Positions 31,129 through 41,716 of a stretch of 64,000 nucleotides of DNA are shown here, piece by piece. Both the position numbers and the translations under genes were made by a program. The DNA comes from Henningerozyma blattae CBS 6284 (taxonomy: Eukaryota; Ascomycota; Saccharomycetes; Saccharomycetales; Saccharomycetaceae). The notes beneath the pieces were generated by a model. The model was not told the origin of the DNA. It saw nothing but the letters and a program-made list of their open reading frames with translations, and did not search any database. The stretch is taken from the NCBI RefSeq assembly GCF_000315915.1, contig NC_020189.1, positions 186,001 through 250,000 of the forward strand, written 5' to 3'. Numbering within the stretch: the first letter of the stretch is position 1; every line of letters begins with the position of its first letter.

Positions 31129-32747
31129 TGTTCTTTAAGCGATTGTATTTGCGTAAGCGATTGTAAGATAGTTAGTTAGTTGTCTTGCATTTAAAAATTA
31201 ACAAGAGAAAGAAATATGGTATAGAAATAAATGCCTAGTATTTATATCAAAAAACTATTTGAAGTTTACGATCCCTAGATGCCCAATCCGACCAAGAATA
31301 TTTACTCGATGCTCAATTAACTCTTTTTCAAGCGTCGAATATTACGTATGAATGAATAATGCAGAGGGTTTAAGAGACATATTCGAAACATATTACAACT
31401 TAATGCTTTACACAGCTGGTTAAAAATAGATTACACACACTCAAGCATTTATATTGGAAACAGCATCATTGGCGTGCTTTTACACACACACATAAACACG
31501 CACTTCCAGATACAGCATGGGCCTGTCGGTATTTACCATTGAGCCTGTAGAAGGATGTGTATGAGTAAACCTTAGAATGTTTTTTTCCCACTGTGATACA
31601 GATAAAAAAATAAACAACTGCGAAATAGTAGAGTATACAGAAGAAGTCACAGCCATTCCAGCCTTCCCAATTCCGTATGTCTCTTGAGAATATTTCGTAG
31701 TAGGCCATTCTTGACCCGCCTCTTGCCTAGATTCTGAGGAATCTTAGATTAGACGTATCCCCCCACAATTCCAATGGCTGACCCCCCAGGCCACGACGGT
31801 GAAAAAAATTGAAAGAAAGACTCCACGTCATTTCTGCCAGGGTAGGCATTGCGAAATGCCTATAAATTACTATATTAGGTGAAGATTCCTTAACGGATAT
31901 CCAAAATAGGAAGTATTCAGCCGTGGCGGGTAATAACACGAAACTCGTCCTCCGGGGAACGCGAAAATAAAAATATATTGGTAAACACTATTTGGGACAC
32001 AATGTCGTATATGGAAATTTGGGACACGAAGCGCCGAAGATAGATAGGATGTAGGGTAAGTTTTTCCGACAAAGGCACCGGAAAATTGTCTTATTGTTCC
32101 AGTCTAAGACGAATGCTGTTTGAAGACATTCTTTGCATAGTGAACAAATTGGTCAAGACCTGATTGGGAATGGCTAAGTTGGTTGTAAGCTAACTTCTAT
32201 ATATGTTGCTGCTTTGGGCGTAACCTGTTTCAGAACTAATTGCAGTTTCAGGAACACGCTGGAGCTTAATAATCATTCGAGTCATTAGGAAATGGTATCG
32301 TTTCTAGATTGTATTGCTTGTTTACGGTTTAGTTTGTTAGTCGTTTGGCTAGTCTGTTTACTTGTTTCCGAATAGAATGGTTCTGAAAGTGTTGAGTTAG
32401 TAAACGATGAGGCAATGACATATTTTTTCAATGTTTATATTTTTATGTTGTGTTGAAGAATTCATTGAGCTGATGGTGATGCAAACAGGAAATATAAATC
32501 AACAGAAATAGTGGTTACGTTGCCTTTTTGTATAACCTTTAGCCCAAGAGACAATCTTCTCTATAAATGATAGATAGAACCGTGACTTTAGACTACTGCA
32601 ATTAAGTTACGGAGACAACTTTTACCACGCTACAGTGCTAAGAACAGTTGTGATAACGCTCTTGCTCTGTGTAAATGTAAAAATGTGTTGAATTAAAAAT
32701 ATTAAAATTAAAATAGTTATAAAGATAAACAAATTAAATAGTAGAAA
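31129..32747. other. Intergenic region upstream of EXG1
   Basis: About 1.6 kb between the EXG1 start and the MSB1 stop. Base composition is more balanced at 31400-32100 than in other spacers, with a short CA-rich run near 31485. Two minus-strand ORFs of 70-80 codons here show no recognisable family. SCB-like motifs are listed separately. IES4, expected between EXG1/SPR1 and MSB1, is absent. Confidence 0.5.
31937..31967 (+). promoter_or_regulatory. SCB-like (SBF) motifs upstream of EXG1
   Basis: CACGAAA (31937-31943) and CGCGAAAA (31960-31967) match the SBF consensus CRCGAAA and are 23 bp apart. They lie about 810-840 bp upstream of EXG1, which is far for a yeast promoter. The link to a cell-wall gene is plausible but unproven. 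Confidence 0.35.
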
Positions 32748-35700
32748 CTAGATGCCAAAATTGCCGTTACGGATATCGTTGTACAATTGCTTGTGACCTT
32801 TTTGTTTTACACCCACTTTACCATGCAGTTTATTACCAGCACTGTTTCCCGCAGTATTATATGGTACTCCGTTAATATTAATTTGGTTTGTGTTCATGTT
32901 CATGTTCATATTCATTTTCGAATTCATATTCATATTCATATTCATTTTAGGACTCATGCTTGGGTTCATATTTGAGTTCATATTTGGGTTCATTCCGGAA
33001 CTCATATTAGGATTCATCATCATACGGTGACTAGCTCTCTTGTTCGCTTTACCACTTGGAATACCTTGAGGCATTTGCATTTGCATTTGCATTTGCATTG
33101 GATTTGGCATACCGGGATTCATCATTTCCTGTTGTGGAATCATTGGTGAATTGGATCTCATCTTCATCATCCTAGGCCCCTTTGGTGGGATATTCATTCT
33201 TGTTTGTTGATTCATGTTCATATTATTATTATTATTAATCATGTTCATATTATTGTTCATATTATTGTTCATATTATTGTTCATGTTCATATTATTGTTC
33301 ATGTTCATATTATTGTTCATGTTCATATTATTGTTCATGTTCATATTATTGTTCATATTATTGTTCATATTATTGTTCATATTATTCGTATTCATGTTAT
33401 TATTCATATTCATATTCATATTCATATTCATGTTATTATTCATATTCATATTCACATTCATGTTATTATTCATTGGTCCCCTATTTATATTCCCGTTATA
33501 TGGAGGGCAACTATTAATCATATTCATACTAGGCGAATTTTTCATATTTGAAGGAGTGCCATTATAATTGTCATTATTATTCTTGCCATTAGACACTACC
33601 CGATTATTATTATTTCTTTGTGTGTTTCGTAGATACGGATTATCATCTGGCCCAAGATGTAACGTACCTGCATCAGCTTCATCACTATCATCATCACTGT
33701 ATTTTGAAGATGTTACAGAAGGAATGACTGTATCATGAGCAGGCCCGTGGGTAGCAGCTTGGTTAGTCTTGTAAGTAAAATCTTTAGCATTTGATGGTGG
33801 TGATTGTCTATTAGGTTGGTTTTGATTATTGTATCCATCTTGATAGGCTTGTTGTGGATTCCCATTAGATGAGTACTGCGCCATTTGATGAGATATTTGA
33901 GGTCCATGATTCATCATTGGGCTTCCTCTACCAGGTGATAAGGGACCTTGATTCATTTGATTTTGGTTCATTATTTGACCTTGATTCATCGGAGGTTGAT
34001 TCATCATTTGGTTTAGTGGATTTCTACCAGGTGATGGTGGGCCCTGGTTCATTATTTGGCTTGAATGACCTCTACTAGGTGATGAAGGTCCCTGTTTCAT
34101 AATTTGATTTGGATTACCTCTACCAGGCGAAGGTGGACCCTGATTCATTATTTGGTTCGGATTACCTCTACCCGGTGAGGGTGGGCCTTGGCTCATTATT
34201 TGGTTTGGATTACCTCTACCAGGTGAAGGAGGTCCTTGATTCATTATTTGATTCGTATTACCTCTGCCAGGTGACGGTGGACCTTGATTGTTAAATTGTG
34301 GTTGATAATTATTTCTCTTGGGAGAATTTAGGCCTTGTATTGGTTGCATTTTTCTATCAGGTGAAACATTTAGAGGATCCATAGATTTATTAGGAGAAGA
34401 TTGAAGGTTTTGTGTTTGAACTTGCATCTTCTTTCGTTGATTATATGGCACTGGCTTTTCATTATATATATTAGATTGTGGTAATGGTTTATTTAATCTG
34501 GCTGGCGATCTTGTAGGTAAGTTTTCATTTTCAAAATTTTGTTGTGGTTGAGTCATTGAAGAATTAGGAGTATTTTCACTTCTTTCATTATTATATATAT
34601 TATTATTACCATAATTATAAGGAAATTGATTGTTTTTAGTATTAACATTCAATGATTGAGTGCTAGAGTTATTACTATAATCATAAATTTCAGATATTTG
34701 ACTATTATTATTAGAATTTACTCTACCCGGCTTTTCGAAAGTGGAAAGAACTGATGAACTTGAATTTTCTAATTTATCTTCAAACGACATCATCTTTTCC
34801 ATCATACCATTCAATTCTTGTATTTGATCACTAGCTGATTTTCTAACGTGATGCTTGGGATTAGGAATTGATTTATTTTGTTTAATTAATGTAGTATCGT
34901 CCTTATTTTGCATTGTAATTGTAACACCATCTTCATCATTTGCATATTCATAATCCGTATCATTTTGAAGATCATCGTTGTCATCATTCAACTGTGGTAA
35001 ATCTAATTTAAATTCATCTTCATCATATTCAATTTCTGGTAACTTATAGTTTTCTGGATTTAATGTCTTGTGGCTTGATACTGCACGTTTATCTTCCGTT
35101 GGTAAGTGTATAGGAGGTGGTACGGGTTTCCTGTTTACATTTTCATTAGATTTGGTTGAATCTGTACTTTTTTTCTTCAGGGTATTCCATTTTTTAGTTA
35201 TTTTTTCAAATCCATTCGATTTATTAATACCATGATGTAAATGAGGATGATGATGACTATGATGATTATTTCCCTTTAATGCTTCTTTACTTATTGTTGT
35301 ATGATACGTTATGCCATCTCCCCCACTCATAGAAGAACCATTTGAGGATACTGAACCATTGGATATTTTTCTATCTGATGTAATTTTTAACAATTTTCTT
35401 ATCCGCAGTCTTGGCGAAAGCAGCATTATTCTTAAATGTTTCGTAATCTTTATTTTTTTATCTTCAGATGGAGATTTCCTCTTTTTTGGTTGAATTTTCT
35501 TTAAGTTTTTTTTTGTATTCTCTAATTCTCTTTGCCTGCTATATTTCATATGATCAATAGTTATATCGGATTCTTGGAAAACAACCCATTTTTTAAACCC
35601 ATCGAATTCAAATTCTAAAATTAATGATCTACCAAATAATTTTTTCTTATCATTTGTTTGTTCATTTGATAATGAAGATAACCAAGTCCAAATGAAATAA

Positions 35701-37022
35701 TCATCTATATCTATTCTATCAACCTTAATATTATCTTCTAGTTTATTAACATTTTTCAGACAACTTCTTTTATTCCAACCAGGTTGAAAAGTGGAATGCT
35801 TTGTAGTCATTAATTTTAATAACCTTCTTGATTCTTGAGACATTTTTTTACTTATACTTTTAATATTACTACCATTTTTAGACTTATTTTTTCTAAATAA
35901 AGATTTTAATAGAGCATAATCTTCTCTTGCTTGGAAAGCGTCATAATCTTTGAAATCTAAATGATCACCACATCTTTCTAATAGATGCCAAGGCTTTTTG
36001 GAGAAAGTAGATGTATTTAAAGTAACTAATGGGATTGTCAAGATGGTTTTTGAGTCGTATGCATTGGAATTAATTGGTGGATATTCATTATTGAACAATA
36101 ATGATTTTAAATTTCTTGGAAGTTTTGAAGATTCTAAATCTTTGGGAACGAAAGATCTCAAAAATGCTAACAATAGATGGAACATTGCATCTGATGCAGG
36201 TAACCATTTCTCTATCCCTTCTTGAATAGAATTGCTTGGTAAATGTGAATAAGGGTTATTTGAATCGAAATCTGGAGCTGCAATTGTATCATTATCATCT
36301 TTCTCTTCATTACTGAATGCCCAAATAGCACACATTTTAGATATTTTTCTTGCACTCATTTTATTCTTTTGTGAATTCGATGCTAAAGTGACAATCAAAT
36401 CGAAAAAATCATAAACTATTGAAGCATGATTTGCAGATGATAAACATTTGGGCATAATTTCTAAAAATGATTTCTGAGGATAATTTAATGATTTTTCTTT
36501 ATATTTAAATTTATAATACGATTTCCAACCAATAATTTGATTGTTCGGTAATCTACACCAAATATATTTCAAAGCTTGGAATAAAGTGAAGACATCTGTT
36601 TTAGCTAGTAGTTTTAATTGATGAGATTCAGAAATGGGTTGACCATTACCCTGTGGGAATAAGATATTCAAGAATTTCAATAACTTCTCGTTATTTTGTT
36701 CAGGACGAAATGGTATTAGTAAATATTCTACATTCAAACCTTTATCCTTTAATTCAGATGTGATCAAATGTATTATACCTTTCACCTTTTCCCTTTCAAA
36801 AGTATGGAAAAACTCGAATTCTTCTTCTTCATCGTCATCTATCTTTTCATCGTCATCATCATCATCGTCGTCGTCGTCATCTTCAGCATCTTCTTCGCTA
36901 TTATCTAGCTGATTATCGTTATTTGATGCTAACTCATTAGTTGTTATAGGGCTATCTGTAACGGGAACGTTATTTGTTATATGGGTAGGAATTTTTGGTA
37001 ATGGCTTTTGAATGTCGGTCAT
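32748..37022 (-). CDS. MSB1: Msb1, bud-emergence and cell-wall signalling protein
   Basis: Polarity protein at bud sites, linked in S. cerevisiae to Cdc42/Bem1, Pkc1 signalling and glucan synthesis. The 1424 residues start MTDIQKPLPKIP, then a poly-Asp run. The conserved Msb1 domain covers about 70-480 (FFHTFEREKVKGIIHLITSE, NHASIVYDFFDL, SARKISKMCAIWAFS). The C-terminal motif KLHGK...LYNDIRNGNFGI matches the S. cerevisiae end. The protein is longer than S. cerevisiae Msb1 (1137), largely through two repeat blocks: 16-residue QGPPSPGRGNPNQIMN units and a Met/Asn tract. Ser-Pro sites inside the units could be kinase targets. Confidence 0.93.
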   Translation of the reverse strand: MTDIQKPLPKIPTHITNNVPVTDSPITTNELASNNDNQLDNSEEDAEDDDDDDDDDDDEKIDDDEEEEFEFFHTFEREKVKGIIHLITSELKDKGLNVEYLLIPFRPEQNNEKLLKFLNILFPQGNGQPISESHQLKLLAKTDVFTLFQALKYIWCRLPNNQIIGWKSYYKFKYKEKSLNYPQKSFLEIMPKCLSSANHASIVYDFFDLIVTLASNSQKNKMSARKISKMCAIWAFSNEEKDDNDTIAAPDFDSNNPYSHLPSNSIQEGIEKWLPASDAMFHLLLAFLRSFVPKDLESSKLPRNLKSLLFNNEYPPINSNAYDSKTILTIPLVTLNTSTFSKKPWHLLERCGDHLDFKDYDAFQAREDYALLKSLFRKNKSKNGSNIKSISKKMSQESRRLLKLMTTKHSTFQPGWNKRSCLKNVNKLEDNIKVDRIDIDDYFIWTWLSSLSNEQTNDKKKLFGRSLILEFEFDGFKKWVVFQESDITIDHMKYSRQRELENTKKNLKKIQPKKRKSPSEDKKIKITKHLRIMLLSPRLRIRKLLKITSDRKISNGSVSSNGSSMSGGDGITYHTTISKEALKGNNHHSHHHPHLHHGINKSNGFEKITKKWNTLKKKSTDSTKSNENVNRKPVPPPIHLPTEDKRAVSSHKTLNPENYKLPEIEYDEDEFKLDLPQLNDDNDDLQNDTDYEYANDEDGVTITMQNKDDTTLIKQNKSIPNPKHHVRKSASDQIQELNGMMEKMMSFEDKLENSSSSVLSTFEKPGRVNSNNNSQISEIYDYSNNSSTQSLNVNTKNNQFPYNYGNNNIYNNERSENTPNSSMTQPQQNFENENLPTRSPARLNKPLPQSNIYNEKPVPYNQRKKMQVQTQNLQSSPNKSMDPLNVSPDRKMQPIQGLNSPKRNNYQPQFNNQGPPSPGRGNTNQIMNQGPPSPGRGNPNQIMSQGPPSPGRGNPNQIMNQGPPSPGRGNPNQIMKQGPSSPSRGHSSQIMNQGPPSPGRNPLNQMMNQPPMNQGQIMNQNQMNQGPLSPGRGSPMMNHGPQISHQMAQYSSNGNPQQAYQDGYNNQNQPNRQSPPSNAKDFTYKTNQAATHGPAHDTVIPSVTSSKYSDDDSDEADAGTLHLGPDDNPYLRNTQRNNNNRVVSNGKNNNDNYNGTPSNMKNSPSMNMINSCPPYNGNINRGPMNNNMNVNMNMNNNMNMNMNMNMNNNMNTNNMNNNMNNNMNNNMNMNNNMNMNNNMNMNNNMNMNNNMNNNMNNNMNMINNNNNMNMNQQTRMNIPPKGPRMMKMRSNSPMIPQQEMMNPGMPNPMQMQMQMQMPQGIPSGKANKRASHRMMMNPNMSSGMNPNMNSNMNPSMSPKMNMNMNMNSKMNMNMNMNTNQININGVPYNTAGNSAGNKLHGKVGVKQKGHKQLYNDIRNGNFGI
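32880..33480. repeat. Met/Asn codon repeat tract within MSB1
   Basis: Alternating AAT/AAC and ATG codons (CAT and ATT on the plus strand) encode long NMNMNNN runs. The tract generates spurious plus-strand ORFs rich in His, Ile and Val, which should not be annotated. Confidence 0.85.
33905..34300. repeat. 48-bp coding minisatellite within MSB1
   Basis: About six to seven tandem 48-bp units encode QGPPSPGRGNPNQIMN with small changes (for example QGPSSPSRGHSSQIMN). Each unit carries a Ser-Pro dipeptide next to Gly-Arg. Confidence 0.85.
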
Positions 37023-37451
37023 TGTATTATGATTATTAGAATATTACTGTGATAAAGATATATATTTAAAAGAAATGAAAATTAGAAATGGAAAGGGAAA
37101 TGCTCTATAATGTAGGGTATACGAAAATTAAAAATACAATGGGGGGAGTAAAAAGTTCTTTGTTTGGGGTTAATGTTAGCTTTTTAACGTAGCCTTTAAC
37201 GTAGCGTCTTATGTATTAGGTGTGTAATATGTAGTATCGTGTAGCGTGTGAAGTGTAGGTTGTGATGTAGCGTATAATTCTTTAGGAAGCAATAATGGTT
37301 CGTCAGCTATAGATCTATAAATACTTTTGTAGTTCTAAAGAAAGAAATTGTATAAACACAATACTATTAGTAATTTATCATACGAATATATATATGTATA
37401 AATGACTATCAAGGTATTTCAAAAGTCTCTTTCAAGGAAAGTAACGTTGAA

Positions 37452-37688
37452 TCAACTCTGCAAGATCTGTTCTGTTAGGTTTACACTGAGCCCCAGACTC
37501 CCTGTTCTTGCAAAATGTTCCTTACCCATAGTTAAGTCTAAGTTTAGAACTTCGAGATTGTAAGTTGAACTTTTGAAACTATTTCTCGACGTTCCTGGGG
37601 CTAGAATGTAGAAAACTCTTTGCAGATTTCCACTACTGAAGGATGCTTGTATTATTGTTCTCTCGTAAGGCTCTTCTGGAGTTGACAA
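37452..37688 (-). CDS. Hypothetical small protein (uncertain)
   Basis: A 78-codon ATG frame with more balanced base composition than the spacer around it (MSTPEEPYERTIIQASFSSG...). I recognise no family, signal peptide or membrane segment. Its start lies about 600 bp from GSP1 and its stop about 430 bp from MSB1. It could be a species-restricted small gene, the exon of an unrecognised gene, or non-coding. Confidence 0.25.
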   Translation of the reverse strand: MSTPEEPYERTIIQASFSSGNLQRVFYILAPGTSRNSFKSSTYNLEVLNLDLTMGKEHFARTGSLGLSVNLTEQILQS

Positions 37689-37800
37689 ATTTTTAGCAAA
37701 ACGCCAAACACCATGTTTTTGTTTTTCCTTAAAAGGAAGCCATTGATCAGAATCGAATCAGGAAAATTTTCATACCGTCCACCAAATCATAAGCTACGAA

Positions 37801-37830
37801 ATCACGTGAACGTTACCCGGCAGTCACGTG
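37801..37830 (+). promoter_or_regulatory. Cbf1-Reb1-Cbf1 site cluster of the GSP1 promoter
   Basis: Two E-box sites, ATCACGTG (37801-37808) and GTCACGTG (37823-37830), flank a Reb1 site TTACCCGG (37813-37820). About 30 bp further on begins an 80-90 bp T-rich tract that would exclude nucleosomes. The start of GSP1 is 460 bp downstream. The arrangement suits a strong constitutive promoter. Confidence 0.7.
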
Positions 37831-38288
37831 GGATGTACTTTTATCATTTAGGACGAACTATTTTTTTTATTTTTTTTTTTTTTTTATTTTTTTTAATTTT
37901 TATTTTTCTTTCCTTTTTGTTTTCTTTTTTTTTCTTTTTCCAAGTGTGAAAATTTTCATTGACATCTATCTATACGGTAACTTCTCTGGTTGTTTAGGAT
38001 AGCAACCTCATCCCTCACAAAATTCGCAATCTCCTGTTTTGTTCTGTTTGGGTTGCATAATACTTTGTATCTGGATTTTTTTTTCCCTCTATTACATTTT
38101 AATTATTTTTTTTCAAATCATTTGGTTTCACATATTTTCATTCTATTTAGCTAGTCTATTTTGTTAGAAGAGAAAAAACATTTTAACTATTAATTACAAC
38201 TATTTTAGATTAAGATTTTTTGATCTGTACTTTTTTTGTAGTTTTCTTTCAGTTTTTAGTTAGATTAAACCCAAACATACATATCATA

Positions 38289-38954
38289 ATGTCTACTCCA
38301 GCTCAAGCTCAAGGTGGTGAAGTTCCAACTTTCAAATTAGTCTTAGTCGGTGATGGTGGTACCGGTAAGACAACTTTCGTTAAGAGACATTTGACTGGTG
38401 AATTCGAAAAGAAATATATTGCCACCATCGGTGTTGAAGTCCATCCTTTGTCTTTCTACACCAACTTTGGTGAAATCAAATTCGATTGTTGGGATACTGC
38501 CGGTCAAGAAAAATTCGGTGGTTTAAGAGATGGTTACTATATCAATGCTCAATGTGGTATTATCATGTTTGATGTCACTTCCAGAATCACTTACAAGAAC
38601 GTTCCAAACTGGCACAGAGATTTAGTTAGAGTTTGTGAAAACATTCCAATTGTCTTATGTGGTAACAAGGTCGATGTCAAAGAAAGAAAAGTCAAGGCCA
38701 AGACCATCACTTTCCACAGAAAGAAGAACTTACAATACTACGATATCTCTGCTAAATCTAACTACAACTTTGAAAAACCTTTCTTATGGTTAGCTAGAAA
38801 ATTGGCTGGTAACCCACAATTGGAATTCGTTGCTTCTCCAGCTTTGGCTCCACCAGAAGTTCAAGTCGATGAACAATTGATGCAACAATATCAACAAGAA
38901 ATGGAACAAGCTACTGCTTTGCCATTACCAGATGAAGATGATGCTGATTTATAG
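38289..38954 (+). CDS. GSP1: Ran GTPase
   Basis: Small GTPase that drives nuclear import and export and spindle assembly. The ATG at 38289 gives [20 protein letters not shown] and 221 residues; in-frame upstream codons lack an ATG. The P-loop GDGGTGKT is at 21-28. The switch II glutamine is Gln73 in [14 protein letters not shown] and the SAKS specificity motif are present. The acidic Ran tail is DEDDADL. Optimal codon use points to high expression. One gene here stands for both GSP1 (YLR293C) and GSP2 (YOR185C). Confidence 0.97.
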   Translation: MSTPAQAQGGEVPTFKLVLVGDGGTGKTTFVKRHLTGEFEKKYIATIGVEVHPLSFYTNFGEIKFDCWDTAGQEKFGGLRDGYYINAQCGIIMFDVTSRITYKNVPNWHRDLVRVCENIPIVLCGNKVDVKERKVKAKTITFHRKKNLQYYDISAKSNYNFEKPFLWLARKLAGNPQLEFVASPALAPPEVQVDEQLMQQYQQEMEQATALPLPDEDDADL

Positions 38955-39542
38955 ATAAATTTCTAAGTTGGTTTTTTTTTATATATATAAAAACAGAAAA
39001 AAAATTAGGAAATATAAATTATCTCATATTAAAAAAAATAAAAATTTTTTAATTTTCAAATTCAAATGGTCTGTATAGTGACCTTTATTATATTAGTACT
39101 ATAATTATTATTATCTTTTCAAGAAAAATTCCATAATTCTATTAATCTTAAATATCTTCCTCGTTACATTCTCCCACGAATATTTAAAAATATAACAAAA
39201 AAAAAATTATCAAGATATAAAATTAAATAATTAATTATATATTATTTATTAAATTCATTTAAGGGAATCCATATGTTCTCTCATACATTTATTTCTATAT
39301 ATATGCAATGGTTTCAAGTATAACCTGTAGTATACATACGTATTGTATTTCATAGGATTTTCCCACATAGATTTTCCATTTGACAATTCCGAAACGTTAG
39401 CAACAAATTCGACTTTTTCCTTTTTAAATATTTTGAAACTTTCAATTATTTAAAAACAAAAATAACAATAAAAAATAATAATCATAAAAAAGTTAGTGAA
39501 TAACTCCTTTCCAGATCCGTCCAGACCCTGAATCATCTCAAG
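38955..39542. other. Intergenic region, GSP1-SEC72
   Basis: About 590 bp of very AT-rich DNA with the GSP1 3' end and SEC72 promoter. I see no gene. Confidence 0.55.
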
Positions 39543-40148
39543 ATGGCCACTATAGATTATAACGCTAATTCAAAACTTATATCAATTGCAAAAGATTTGG
39601 CAGCAGAACCTTCTGCTGATTACGAATCTCTAGAAATCAACGTTAATCAAATTAATAGACTAACCAAAGGGTTAATTGAAACAACAAATCCAAATTTTAC
39701 TCCTGAACCAAATGCTGAATTATCAAAAGTTATTAAAGGCTTGTTTGATACTGGTATGAAAAATATTGCCCAACAGAAAAAATTACCTGAAGCTTTGAAA
39801 AATATTTCATTGGCTATTGATACCTCAACAACTAAAAGATACCCATGGGAGGCTTTTGCTATACAATTACAAGAATTACAATTCATGTTAAGACAAAAAG
39901 TAGATCTGGAATTGGTGACTTTGAAATATTTGGATGCTATTCAGGATTTAGATATGTTATTAAATACTGGGATGATTCATGCTGATGTCTTTTTAAGAAA
40001 AACGGATGCTCTATTAAGATTGAAACAATGGGAATTAGCAAGAATTGAATGTGAAAGAGGATTGTCTTTAGATCCAAAAAACCCAAAGTTGAATGCTCTA
40101 ATGTTACAATGTGTTACACTTTTAGCAGAATATAATGGTGATATATAA
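39543..40148 (+). CDS. SEC72: Sec72, Sec62/63 complex subunit
   Basis: Cytosolic subunit of the Sec63 complex in post-translational ER import; its TPR domain docks Hsp70 tails. The protein has 201 residues (S. cerevisiae 193). The N-terminal part is recognisable by LTKGLIETTNPNFTPEPN. TPR-like helices follow from about residue 75 (GMKNIAQQKKLPEALKNISL, then ALLRLKQWELARIECERGLS). The short C-terminus ends AEYNGDI. It lies in the conserved same-strand run GSP1-SEC72-GCD7-COQ11 (YLR293C-YLR290C). Confidence 0.95.
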   Translation: MATIDYNANSKLISIAKDLAAEPSADYESLEINVNQINRLTKGLIETTNPNFTPEPNAELSKVIKGLFDTGMKNIAQQKKLPEALKNISLAIDTSTTKRYPWEAFAIQLQELQFMLRQKVDLELVTLKYLDAIQDLDMLLNTGMIHADVFLRKTDALLRLKQWELARIECERGLSLDPKNPKLNALMLQCVTLLAEYNGDI

Positions 40149-40576
40149 TATATTCCATATAATAACATTCAGAGCATCCTATCATTTAAATATCTAAAAT
40201 AGAAAAGAAAACCAGCTATATAAACACTATGTAGCACACTAAAATAGGGAAAACGTAATAAAAAAAATATAAAATATTCATTCATTCCACAATAATTTTG
40301 ATTTTAATGGTTCTATAAATATACGTGTCTCGCGTACTTCATTATTGGAACTGTAATCTTCATATAAGAATATATATATATCTTAATTAATTTTGATAGT
40401 ATTTGCTATTACTATTAATTTTTTATTTAAAAAATTTCAAATACCGAATGCGATAAAAATTTGTAATAGAAAAAATATTATAAGACAAAAATTTATCATT
40501 GTTTTTAAGAAGTGATCTATTCAAAATTTTAAAAAAATACAACCATTTGTCATCATCAAAATTTCATGCATATAAA
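40149..40576. other. Intergenic region, SEC72-GCD7
   Basis: About 430 bp of AT-rich DNA with the SEC72 3' end and GCD7 promoter. I see no gene. Confidence 0.55.
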
Positions 40577-41716
40577 ATGTCGTCTGTTTCTACGATACAT
40601 GGTGGTTCCAATAAAGATTTAAATACCATAGTCAATTCTTTTATTGATAAATTAAAGAGAAGAGAAATTGAAGGTTCATATTTTATTGCATTAGAAACTC
40701 TACAATTCTTAAAAAGATTTTTATCAATAGCTCGTTGGAATAATATTAATGAATTAATCACAATAATTAGACAATTGGGTAATAAGATTGAAAAAGCTCA
40801 ACCAACTGCTTTTGCATGTGGTAATGTAATTAGAAGAATTTTAGCATCTCTTCGAGATGAAATTGAAGAAGAAATAAGAGATGAGATTTCAACAACTTCT
40901 AATGTTTCAAATAGTACTGTTGCTGAACCAATGATTTCTTCTATGTTCAACTTATTACAAAAGCCAGAAGAATCTAAAAATATATTGAATAAATTAAATA
41001 ATACAAAAAGTAAAACTGATTTCCGTCAAATTGCTATTCAATCGATTAAAGATCTAATTGACGAAATTACAAACATCAATGATGGTATTCATCAAATTGC
41101 TATTGATTTAATTCATGATCATGAAATTCTTTTAACTCCGACTCCAGAATCAAAAACTGTTTTGAAATTTTTAATTAAAGCTCGTGAACGTAATAATAGA
41201 AAGTTCAGCGTTTTAGTTACAGAAGGTTATCCAAATAATACATCCAAGGCTCATGAATTTGCTAAGAAATTAGCTTCTTACAACATTGACACTACAATTA
41301 TACCAGACTCTGCTGTATTTGCCTTGATGTCAAGAGTAGGTAAAGTTATTATTGGTACTAAAGGTGTATTCATTAATGGTGGTGCTATTTTATCAAGTAG
41401 TGGCGTATCATCCGTTTGTGAGTGTGCTCATGAATTTAAAACTCCGGTGTTTGCTGTCAGTGGTCTATATAAATTGTCACCATTGTATCCATACGATGTC
41501 AACAAATTAATGGAATATGGTGGCAGTGATAAGATTATGAGTAAGATGGATCCTTCGAATAGATTAGACACTATTAATCCTATTAGTGATTATGTACCAC
41601 CTGAAAATATTGATATATTTATTACAAATATCGGTGGGTTTGCACCAAGTTTTATTTATAGAGTTGCATGGGATAATTATAAACAGATCGATGTTAATTT
41701 GGAAGATAAAGAGTAA
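40577..41716 (+). CDS. GCD7: Translation initiation factor eIF2B, beta subunit
   Basis: Regulatory subunit of the eIF2B guanine-nucleotide exchange factor. With Gcn3 (alpha) and Gcd2 (delta) it senses phosphorylated eIF2. The ATG at 40577 gives MSSVSTIHGGSNKDLN and 379 residues (S. cerevisiae 381); the frame is open upstream but without an ATG. The N-terminal helical domain covers about 1-150. The C-terminal Rossmann-like domain includes RNNRKFSVLVTEGYPN, IPDSAVFALMSRVGKVIIGT and GVFINGGAILSSSG. Synteny with YLR291C is exact. Confidence 0.95.
   Translation: MSSVSTIHGGSNKDLNTIVNSFIDKLKRREIEGSYFIALETLQFLKRFLSIARWNNINELITIIRQLGNKIEKAQPTAFACGNVIRRILASLRDEIEEEIRDEISTTSNVSNSTVAEPMISSMFNLLQKPEESKNILNKLNNTKSKTDFRQIAIQSIKDLIDEITNINDGIHQIAIDLIHDHEILLTPTPESKTVLKFLIKARERNNRKFSVLVTEGYPNNTSKAHEFAKKLASYNIDTTIIPDSAVFALMSRVGKVIIGTKGVFINGGAILSSSGVSSVCECAHEFKTPVFAVSGLYKLSPLYPYDVNKLMEYGGSDKIMSKMDPSNRLDTINPISDYVPPENIDIFITNIGGFAPSFIYRVAWDNYKQIDVNLEDKE

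Larger units (their letters stand above)
37023..38288. other. Intergenic region, MSB1-GSP1
   Basis: About 1.27 kb between divergent genes. It holds the MSB1 promoter, a possible small ORF at 37452-37688, the Cbf1/Reb1 cluster at 37801-37830 and a T-rich tract at about 37860-37945. TUF1, ATP14, YHC1 and ECM38, found near here on one or other S. cerevisiae sister region, are absent. Confidence 0.6.

Noticed and set aside
31466..31939. Two minus-strand ORFs (80 and 70 codons) upstream of EXG1
   Set aside because: No family features; they lie in promoter DNA, one over a CA-rich run.
32787..33567. Plus-strand ORFs rich in His/Ile/Val or Leu/Phe/Ile
   Set aside because: They are antisense shadows of the MSB1 Met/Asn codon repeat.
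37801..37950. CDEI-like GTCACGTG followed by a T-rich tract, as in a point centromere
   Set aside because: No CDEIII-like TTTCCGAA core follows within 80-160 bp, the octamer is paired with a Reb1 site, and it lies in the promoter of GSP1. A promoter is the better reading.
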